Assembly (NCBI GenBank): GCA_900548205.1
Contig: URJS01000022.1
Coordinates: 1 to 28,453, forward strand
DNA length: 28,453 nt
Origin: an uncultured Roseburia sp.
GTDB taxonomy: Bacteria > Bacillota > Clostridia > Lachnospirales > Lachnospiraceae
Direction: 5' to 3'
Each line of letters starts with the position of its first letter. The stretch's first letter is position 1. Below, in pieces: positions 22,916 to 28,453 of this stretch. The translations under genes were made by a program, and so were the position numbers. The notes beneath the pieces are model-generated. The model did not search any database, was not told the DNA's origin, and saw only the letters and a program-made list of their open reading frames with translations.

Positions 22916-23438
22916 GGAGAAGGATATGGAAGCCTTGTATCTGCTGTTGAGGGACGAGGAGGTAAACACCTTTTTGCCCTGGTTTCCCGTGAAAACACCG
23001 GAGGAGGCAAGGGATTTTTTTGAAAAACGCTGGAAAGATGAAAAGTATTATTTTGCGATCTGTCTGCGGGAGAACGATATTCCGATCGGATATGTGAAGG
23101 CGGAGACTGGCGACAGCCACGACTTTGGCTATGCCCTGCGAAAGGAATTCTGGCACAGAGGAATCATGACGGAGGCGGCTCTGGCGCTTGTGGGGTTGTT
23201 AAAGAAGGATGGGATTCCCTATATCACCGCGACGCATGACAGAAATAATCCAAGGAGCGGCGGGGTGATGCGGCAAATGGGAATGAAATATTGTTATTCC
23301 TACCGGGAGCAGTGGCAGCCCAAAGATATCCCGGTGATATTCCGGATGTATCAGTATAATTTTGACGGGCACAAGGAGCGGGTCTATCGGAAATACTGGG
23401 ATCTCTATGAGGAGCATTTTGTGGAGACGGATGTTTAA
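22872..23438 (+). CDS. GNAT-family N-acetyltransferase, RimJ/RimL-like
   Basis: The 188-residue product has the RimJ/RimL-type N-terminus MDMLRTERLILRKFEEKDM, the IPIGYVKAE and FGYALRKEFWHRGIMTEAALAL strands that bind acetyl-CoA (R-x-x-G-like HRGIMTE), and a conserved NPRSGGVMRQMGMKY helix. It transfers acetyl groups to an unknown amine. GTG 22866 is in frame but only three bases from the AGGAG (22858-22862); ATG 22872 is nine bases away and gives the family start. It overlaps the hydrolase by 44 bases, so the two are probably coupled. Confidence 0.88.
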   Translation: MDMLRTERLILRKFEEKDMEALYLLLRDEEVNTFLPWFPVKTPEEARDFFEKRWKDEKYYFAICLRENDIPIGYVKAETGDSHDFGYALRKEFWHRGIMTEAALALVGLLKKDGIPYITATHDRNNPRSGGVMRQMGMKYCYSYREQWQPKDIPVIFRMYQYNFDGHKERVYRKYWDLYEEHFVETDV

Positions 23439-23510
23439 AACATAGGGGGCTTGTGGAGGCGGGAGGTTTACTGCTTTCACACGGAAAAAGCTGCAAATTT
23501 TAGCCGAGCC

Positions 23511-23539
23511 TTGCGGAACGCAGCCAAAATGTGTACAAT
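23511..23539 (+). promoter_or_regulatory. ansA promoter
   Basis: TTGCGG (4 of 6), a 17-base spacer and TACAAT (5 of 6), 48 bases before ATG 23588. Expected start is near 23546. Confidence 0.5.
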
Positions 23540-23552
23540 GGGCACCAGAGGA

Positions 23553-23568
23553 AACGGCGGACGCCGTT
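23553..23568 (+). promoter_or_regulatory. Leader hairpin before ansA
   Basis: AACGGCG-GA-CGCCGTT is a perfect seven-pair GC-rich stem in the proposed ansA leader, 19 bases before the start codon. A protein-binding operator or a structure affecting translation or mRNA stability are both possible. The two-base loop is too small for a stable RNA hairpin unless the closing pair opens. Confidence 0.45.
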
Positions 23569-23587
23569 ATGAAACGGAGAGAAACAG

Positions 23588-24610
23588 ATGTCACAAAAAA
23601 AGAGAATTTTACTGCTTGCAACGGGGGGCACGATTGCGTCCAGAAAGTCGGACAACGGTTTGAAACCGCAGATCACACCGGAGGAGCTGCTTCAATATAT
23701 TCCGCAGGCGGCACAGATCTGTGAGATAGAGGCAGTGCAGCTGCTCAACATTGACAGCTCCAACATGGAGCCGGAGCACTGGAAACGGATGGTTCATGCG
23801 ATCCGGGAGAACTATGAGTGGTTTGACGGCTTTGTGATCGCGCACGGGACAGACACGATGGCGTACACGGCGGCAGCGCTTTCCTATATGATCCAGAACA
23901 CGAAAAAGCCGGTGGTCATCACCGGGGCACAAAAGCCGATCGACCTTGAGATCACGGATGCGAAGTCTAACCTGCTGGACAGCTTTTTATACGCATCGGA
24001 CGAGAAATCGCAGGGTGTGCAGATCGTGTTTGACGGAAAGGTCATCGCAGGAACGCGTGCGAAAAAGGTGCGTTCCAAGAGCTACAATGCGTTTTCGAGT
24101 ATTGATTACCCGTGTCTCGCAATGATCCAGGATGGCAATATCATGCGCTACATTCCGATGCTGCCCTACGAGCAGGAGGTGCAGTTTTATGAGAAGCTGG
24201 ACGAGAGCGTCTTTTTGATGAAGCTGATTCCGGGGATCAAGCCGAAGGTGCTTGGCAGTATTTTTGAAAATTATGACTGCATCATTGTGGAGAGCTTTGG
24301 CGTGGGAGGGATCCCGCAGTCGATCGCGGACGAGTTTTACCGCCTTTGCCGGAAATATCCCAAAAAGCTTGTCGTGATGGCGACGCAGGTGGCGCATGAG
24401 GGCAGCGATATGACGGTGTACGAGGTCGGACACGATATGAAGGCGTACTGCCGTTTTCTGGAATCGTATGATATGACGCTCGAGTCCGTGATCGCCAAGG
24501 TGATGTGGATGCTCGGCAACTATGACGTCACAGAGGCGGACGTGGAAGAAATCTTCTACCGGAATATCAATTATGACGTGATATTTGGCAGAAACCGCAG
24601 GTGCGAGTGA
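23588..24610 (+). CDS. ansA: Type I L-asparaginase
   Basis: Cytoplasmic asparaginase hydrolyses asparagine to aspartate and ammonia. The 340-residue protein has the two catalytic threonine motifs, ATGGTIAS (Thr15) and AHGTDTMAYTAAALS, plus DSSNMEPEHW, VITGAQKP and the C-terminal ATQVAHEGSDMTVYEVG. No signal peptide is present, which fits the cytoplasmic type I form. ATG 23588 follows a GGAGAGAAACAG. An amino-acid symporter follows 25 bases later, so both may share a transcript dealing with amino-acid supply. Confidence 0.93.
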   Translation: MSQKKRILLLATGGTIASRKSDNGLKPQITPEELLQYIPQAAQICEIEAVQLLNIDSSNMEPEHWKRMVHAIRENYEWFDGFVIAHGTDTMAYTAAALSYMIQNTKKPVVITGAQKPIDLEITDAKSNLLDSFLYASDEKSQGVQIVFDGKVIAGTRAKKVRSKSYNAFSSIDYPCLAMIQDGNIMRYIPMLPYEQEVQFYEKLDESVFLMKLIPGIKPKVLGSIFENYDCIIVESFGVGGIPQSIADEFYRLCRKYPKKLVVMATQVAHEGSDMTVYEVGHDMKAYCRFLESYDMTLESVIAKVMWMLGNYDVTEADVEEIFYRNINYDVIFGRNRRCE

Positions 24611-24635
24611 GGCGGCGGAGAGAGAGGAAAAGAAC

Positions 24636-26042
24636 ATGAGTCTGATTACGGCAGTTTACAATTTTTTATGGGGGGATTTGTTTACGATCCCGCTGCCCGG
24701 CGGCAATTCGGCTGGCATTTCCCTGCTGGTTCTGATACTGATCCCGGCGGGGATTTATTTTACGATCCAAACAAAGGCGCTCCCCATCCGCTTTTTTCCG
24801 GAGATGCTGCGCATCTCGGTGGAGCGCAGCAAGGGGAAAAAGAAAGGCGCGATCTCAGGCGTGCAGGCGCTGATCGTCTCGACGGCGACGCGTGTGGGCA
24901 TGGGAAATATGGTCGGCGTTGTGGCGGCTGTCTCTGCGGGCGGCGCAGGGGCGGTATTCTGGATGTGGCTGACGGCGCTGATCGGTTCTTCGACGGCGTT
25001 TGTGGAGGCGACACTGGCGCAGCTTCACAAAGCAAACGATCCGCTTTACGGCGGTTACCGCGGCGGTCCGGCGTATTATATCCACGACTTTTTTGCGAAG
25101 GGCAAGAAAAAGCGCCACTGCGTCGTTGCGGTGCTGTTTGCGCTGTCCGGTCTGCTCTGCTGGTGCGGGATCAGCCAGGTCATCAGCAATTCCGTCTCGG
25201 AGGCGTTTTATAATGCGTTTCGGATTCCTCCGATCGTCTCCACCGTGATCCTTGTAAGCCTTGCCGCGTTCATCGTGCTGCGCAAACATGCGACGGTGAA
25301 GGTGCTCGACGTGATGGTCCCGGTGATGGCGGCATTTTATTTTTTGATCGCGCTGTTTCTTATGGTAAAAAATATTGGCCTGATGCCGCAGGTGTTACAG
25401 AGGATTTTTGAGGAGGCGTTCGGCATCCGTCAGGTTGTGGCGGGTGGCTTTGGCGCGGCGCTGATGAACGGGGTGAAGCGCGGGCTCTTTTCCAACGAGG
25501 CGGGTTCCGGCTCTGCCCCCTGTGCGGCGGCAGCGGCGGATGTGAGCCATCCGGCGAAGGCAGGACTGTTTCAGGCATTTGGCGTGCTGATCGACACGGT
25601 GGTGATCTGCACCTGCACGGCGATGATCATGCTGCTTGCCCCGGCGGAGCTTTTGGAAGGGCTTTCCGGCATGAATCTGCTCCAGACGGCGATGCACTAT
25701 CATTTCGGCGGGGCAGGCGTGGTGTTTACGGCGGTGACGCTGTGGCTGTTTTCCTTTTCGACTTTTATCGGGATTTTGTATTATGCGCGCTCTAATGTGG
25801 CATATTTATTTGGGGATAACTGGAAATCACAGACCGCCTACAAGCTGCTGGCGCTTTTTATGCTCTTTGTCGGCGGGCTTGCGACCTACACCTTCGTGTG
25901 GGATCTGGGCGACATCGGGATCGGTCTGATGACGATTTTTAACATGATCGCGATCCTGCCGAAATCAAAAGAGGCGATACAGTCGTTAGATGATTATACA
26001 AGGCTGATGCGGGAGAGAAAGCAGCAGCGGGAGAGGAGTTAG
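24636..26042 (+). CDS. Alanine/glycine:cation symporter (AGCS family)
   Basis: This 468-residue integral membrane protein imports alanine or glycine with sodium or protons. It has 9-11 hydrophobic segments, the family motifs GGNSAGISLLVL, VSTATRVGMGNMVGVVAA and KRGLFSNEAGSGSAPCAAAA, and the C-terminal NMIAILPKSKEAI. ATG 24636 follows AGAGAGGAAAAG. The longer frame from 24585 lies inside ansA and lacks a ribosome binding site. It precedes the spermidine-synthase-like gene by only three bases. The exact amino acid is not visible. Confidence 0.92.
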   Translation: MSLITAVYNFLWGDLFTIPLPGGNSAGISLLVLILIPAGIYFTIQTKALPIRFFPEMLRISVERSKGKKKGAISGVQALIVSTATRVGMGNMVGVVAAVSAGGAGAVFWMWLTALIGSSTAFVEATLAQLHKANDPLYGGYRGGPAYYIHDFFAKGKKKRHCVVAVLFALSGLLCWCGISQVISNSVSEAFYNAFRIPPIVSTVILVSLAAFIVLRKHATVKVLDVMVPVMAAFYFLIALFLMVKNIGLMPQVLQRIFEEAFGIRQVVAGGFGAALMNGVKRGLFSNEAGSGSAPCAAAAADVSHPAKAGLFQAFGVLIDTVVICTCTAMIMLLAPAELLEGLSGMNLLQTAMHYHFGGAGVVFTAVTLWLFSFSTFIGILYYARSNVAYLFGDNWKSQTAYKLLALFMLFVGGLATYTFVWDLGDIGIGLMTIFNMIAILPKSKEAIQSLDDYTRLMRERKQQRERS

Positions 26043-26045
26043 AAG

Positions 26046-27650
26046 ATGCAGCACAATATTAAAAAAAACAAATATTATCTTTATCTGACGGAATTTTTTA
26101 CGGGGATGTCCGTGATGGCGGTGGAGCTCGGCGCAAGCCGTCTGTTGGCGCCGTACTTTAGTTCCTCGCAGATCGTGTGGACGATCATCATCGGCACGAT
26201 CATGATCGCGATGGCGCTCGGCAATGTCTGGGGCGGAAGGCGCGCGGACAAAGACCCGAATCCCGACAAGCTGTATGTGCGGCTGGTCATTGCAGCGGTC
26301 TGGATCGCAGCGATCCCGCTGCTCGGAAAATATGTGATCCTTGCGATCTCGGGTGTGCTGGTGCTCACCGTAAACACAAATTTCCTGATCTGGGCGGCGT
26401 TTCTCGCCTGCATGGTGATCTTTGTATTTCCGCTGTTTTTGCTGGGAACGGTGACGCCGTCCCTCGCCAGATATACGGTGGACAGTCTGACGGACAGCGG
26501 CAAAACTGTGGGAGCGCTCGGTGCGTTCAATACGATCGGAAGTATTATCGGCACGTTTCTGCCGACCTTTGTCACAATTCCGGCGGTCGGTACGGCGGTC
26601 ACGTTTCTGATTTTTTCGGGGATCCTTCTGGCGCTCGCGCTGGTCTATTTTATCAGCACCAAAGCAAAGCCCGTCACCTGCACCGTCGGTGTGCTCGCGT
26701 TTCTCTTTTGCAGTATCTTCGGTCATTCCGGAAGCTTTGCTTTCTGGGAGACGGATCTTGTGTATGAGGGCGAGTCTGTCTACAACTATCTGCAGGTGAA
26801 GGGAAACGACAGACGGGTCGTTCTCTCCACCAATGTTTTGTTCGGCGTGCAGTCTGTCTTAAATAAGGACGCGGGGCTGACCGGAATGTATTATGATTAT
26901 GCGCTGGCGGCGCCGCTGATGGCGGGCGTGACGGAAAAGGAGAACCCCAAAGTGCTGATCCTCGGCATGGGAACGGGAACCTTTGCGAAGCAGTGTCAGG
27001 ATTATTTCGGCGATGTGGAGATCTGCGGCGTGGAGATCGACGAGAAGATCACGGAGCTTGCGCATGAATATTTTGAACTGTCCCCGGATATTCCGGTGGT
27101 CACCTACGACGGCAGGGCATACTTAAACGCCGTGACGGAGAAGTATGACGTGATCATGGTGGACGCCTATCAGGACATCACGATTCCGTTTCAGATGTCC
27201 ACGCAGGAATTTTTTACGTTGGTGAAGGACCATCTGACGGACGACGGCGTGATGGTCGTCAACATGAATATGCACACCGAGGAGGAAGGCAATATCAACC
27301 AGTATCTCTCGGATACGATCGCCGGGGTATTTCCGGAGGTCTATACGGTGGACGTGCCGGGAACGACAAACCGTGAGCTGTTTGCGGCGATGGGAGAGGG
27401 AAGTCTTGAAAAGCTTTCGGCGGGCGCAGAGGAGCTTGCCAGTCAGGAGCTGCGGGAGATGATGGTTCAGGTGTTGGGGGCGCTGACGCCCTATGAGAAG
27501 GGAGAATATCTGCTCACCGACGACAAAGCGCCCGTGGAGCTGCTTGGGATGCAGGTCATCGACGAGCTGATACAGGGAGAGCTTGGCTATTACAGGGAGA
27601 TCTTTCAGGAAAAAGGAATTAAGGGGGTTTTGGAGGCGGGCGGCTTTTAG
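26046..27650 (+). CDS. Fused membrane / spermidine synthase-like methyltransferase-fold protein
   Basis: The 534-residue protein joins about six or seven N-terminal membrane helices (residues 12 to about 230, including GTVTPSLARYTV and GALGAFNTIGSIIGTF) to a C-terminal Rossmann domain of the spermidine-synthase type. That domain has LILGMGTGTF (304-313), VEID (329-332), TYDGRAYL (353-360) and VDAYQDITIPFQ (372-383). Soluble spermidine synthases carry GGGxGG and an Asp-Pro-x-Gly-Pro segment; both are absent here, so aminopropyl transfer is uncertain. Similar fusions are annotated 'fused MFS/spermidine synthase' in many bacteria with unknown function. ATG 26046 follows GAGAGGAG, just after the AGCS stop. 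Confidence 0.85.
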   Translation: MQHNIKKNKYYLYLTEFFTGMSVMAVELGASRLLAPYFSSSQIVWTIIIGTIMIAMALGNVWGGRRADKDPNPDKLYVRLVIAAVWIAAIPLLGKYVILAISGVLVLTVNTNFLIWAAFLACMVIFVFPLFLLGTVTPSLARYTVDSLTDSGKTVGALGAFNTIGSIIGTFLPTFVTIPAVGTAVTFLIFSGILLALALVYFISTKAKPVTCTVGVLAFLFCSIFGHSGSFAFWETDLVYEGESVYNYLQVKGNDRRVVLSTNVLFGVQSVLNKDAGLTGMYYDYALAAPLMAGVTEKENPKVLILGMGTGTFAKQCQDYFGDVEICGVEIDEKITELAHEYFELSPDIPVVTYDGRAYLNAVTEKYDVIMVDAYQDITIPFQMSTQEFFTLVKDHLTDDGVMVVNMNMHTEEEGNINQYLSDTIAGVFPEVYTVDVPGTTNRELFAAMGEGSLEKLSAGAEELASQELREMMVQVLGALTPYEKGEYLLTDDKAPVELLGMQVIDELIQGELGYYREIFQEKGIKGVLEAGGF

Positions 27651-27675
27651 AGACGCCGACGCTTCCTTGTTTTGG

Positions 27676-27906
27676 ATGGAACAGTCATATCGTTTTTTTG
27701 AAAATAAGTCGTGTAAATATTTCCCTTGTCATGAGGGGCTGGCGGATTTTAACTGTCTGTTTTGCTACTGTCCGCTGTATCATTTGAAAAATTGTCCGGG
27801 GAATCCGCGTTATATCGAAGTTGGCGGAAAAAGAATCCGGGAGTGTACGGACTGTACCTTTCCGCACCAGCCGGAGAATTATGATAAGATCATCCGGCTG
27901 CTGTAA
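27676..27906 (+). CDS. Cysteine-rich small domain protein
   Basis: This 76-residue protein carries a compact set of cysteines: CKYFPCHEG, NCLFCYCPLYHLKNCPGN and RECTDCTFPH. That is the pattern of the small cysteine-rich domain that is sometimes fused to cobalamin-biosynthesis proteins in other organisms; it probably binds zinc or an iron-sulfur cluster. The start MEQSYRFFENK fits the family and is placed at ATG 27676, although no clear ribosome binding site precedes it. It begins 25 bases after the spermidine-synthase-like gene and may be translated by coupling. The frame extends upstream to 27583 inside that gene, but those residues do not look family-like. Confidence 0.8.
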   Translation: MEQSYRFFENKSCKYFPCHEGLADFNCLFCYCPLYHLKNCPGNPRYIEVGGKRIRECTDCTFPHQPENYDKIIRLL

Positions 27907-27916
27907 GACCGGATGA

Positions 27917-27949
27917 ATTGTTAACTACAAATAAAATATAGTTGACAAT
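27917..27949. promoter_or_regulatory. BirA biotin operator
   Basis: ATTGTTAACTA and TAGTTGACAAT form an inverted repeat with one mismatch. The core TTGTTAAC-N15-GTTGACAA has exactly the half-site sequence and 15-base spacing of BirA operators in Firmicutes. The right half contains the TTGACA of the bioY promoter, so biotin-loaded BirA would exclude RNA polymerase. Confidence 0.85.
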
Positions 27950-27970
27950 CGGAAGAAAAAAGAATACGAT
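27942..27970 (+). promoter_or_regulatory. bioY promoter
   Basis: A perfect TTGACA (27942-27947), a 17-base spacer and TACGAT (27965-27970, 4 of 6). Expected start is near 27977, about 48 bases before ATG 28025. Confidence 0.65.
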
Positions 27971-28024
27971 GTCCTCATGGTGACCGTAATAGAGCGGGAA
28001 AACACTGTATGAGGAGGAATACAT

Positions 28025-28453
28025 ATGAAGATTTCTACAAAGACAATGGTGTCCGTCGGGATGTTTGCGGCGGTGCTTGGTGTGCTGTCAGTATTGACGA
28101 TTCCGATGCCAAGCGGCGTGCCGTTGACCCTGCAGACGTTTGCGATGGCGCTCTGCGGCTATGTGCTGGGCGCAAAGAGGGGAACGGCTGCCGTGGCTCT
28201 CTACCTTTTGCTTGGAGCGGTGGGCGTTCCTGTTTTTGCCGGCATGACCGGGGGCGTGTCGCGCTTCGTGGGGCCAACGGGCGGCTTTCTGTGGGGGTTT
28301 TTGTTTCTCGTGGCGCTCTGCGGCTTTGCAAAGGAGCAGAAGTCGCCGGCAGTCCGTATTCTGCTAAGCCTGTTTGGGCTGGCGCTCTGCCACCTTCTCG
28401 GTGTGGTGCAGTATTCCGCGGTGGCGGCGACAACGCCGGCGACTGCCTTTCTC
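28025..28453 (+). CDS. bioY: Biotin transporter BioY (partial at window end)
   Basis: BioY is the substrate-binding membrane subunit of the ECF biotin transporter. The 143 visible codons run to the window edge without a stop. They show the family's PMPSGVPLTLQTFAMALCGY, LGAKRGTAAVALYLLLGAVGVPVFAG and FVGPTGGFLWGF motifs, across several membrane helices. The full protein should be about 180-200 residues. GAGGAGGAATACAT precedes ATG 28025. The BirA operator supports a biotin role independently. No ATPase or EcfT gene is visible here, so it may rely on a shared energising module or work alone. Confidence 0.93.
   Translation, partial: MKISTKTMVSVGMFAAVLGVLSVLTIPMPSGVPLTLQTFAMALCGYVLGAKRGTAAVALYLLLGAVGVPVFAGMTGGVSRFVGPTGGFLWGFLFLVALCGFAKEQKSPAVRILLSLFGLALCHLLGVVQYSAVAATTPATAFL

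Noticed and set aside
1..28453. CRISPR arrays, tRNA or rRNA genes, insertion sequences, prophage
   Set aside because: No regularly spaced direct repeats, cloverleaf-like or rRNA-like segments, transposase or phage structural genes were seen; the content is core-genome-like throughout.

Overview
The window looks like chromosomal DNA from a spore-forming member of the Clostridia, most likely family Lachnospiraceae. The evidence is a complete spoIIIA operon (AA to AH), a SpoIIM-like gene, a Gram-positive LexA box at recA, ribonuclease Y, AGGAGG-type ribosome binding sites with frequent TTG/GTG starts, and Lachnospiraceae-style families (DUF3783, the small cysteine-rich domain, a fused membrane/spermidine-synthase-like protein). 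The family-level placement is inferred from gene content, not from a search.

Layout. 1-720: a decayed ParE/RelE-type toxin gene, a terminator, and a gene-poor stretch with minus-strand coding remnants, ending in a plausible sigma-E promoter. 721-5977: spoIIIAA-AB-AC-AD-AE-AF-AG-AH, which builds the mother-cell half of the mother cell-forespore channel, closed by a strong terminator. 6022-8025: prfC (release factor 3) followed by a thioredoxin-fold protein that has lost its first active-site cysteine. 8122-9045: a hemerythrin-domain protein with an unrecognised C-terminal half. 9090-9136: a long hairpin between convergent genes. 9145-9510 (minus): a DUF3783 protein. 9795-11590: LexA-controlled recA-recX. 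11773-12126: an ArsC/Spx-like protein. 12308-13852: rny with its own promoter and terminator. 13944-15093: a NUDIX hydrolase and a SpoIIM-like membrane protein. 15190-15951: a type I dehydroquinase. 16059-20702: a MarR regulator with a heterodimeric ABC exporter pair. 20725-21897: a lipoprotein with a ComEC-like metallo-hydrolase domain. 21922-22174: a compact unit (promoter, tiny ORF, terminator). 22235-23438: alpha/beta hydrolase and GNAT acetyltransferase. 23588-27906: asparaginase, AGCS symporter, spermidine-synthase-like fusion and a small cysteine-rich protein. 28025-end: bioY, cut by the window edge, behind a BirA-type operator.

How the parts work together. Almost everything is core genome: sporulation, translation termination, DNA repair, RNA turnover, shikimate synthesis and biotin uptake. 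Several regulatory circuits can be read directly: sigma-E to spoIIIA, LexA to recA-recX, MarR to the ABC exporter, and BirA to bioY. I found no CRISPR array, prophage, insertion sequence, rRNA or tRNA. No clearly new multi-gene system stands out. The most unusual items are the isolated promoter/palindrome/tiny-ORF/terminator unit at 21922-22174, the large insertion in the first ABC subunit, the degenerate thioredoxin, the hemerythrin fusion, the long intergenic hairpin, and the spermidine-synthase-like fusion lacking signature motifs.
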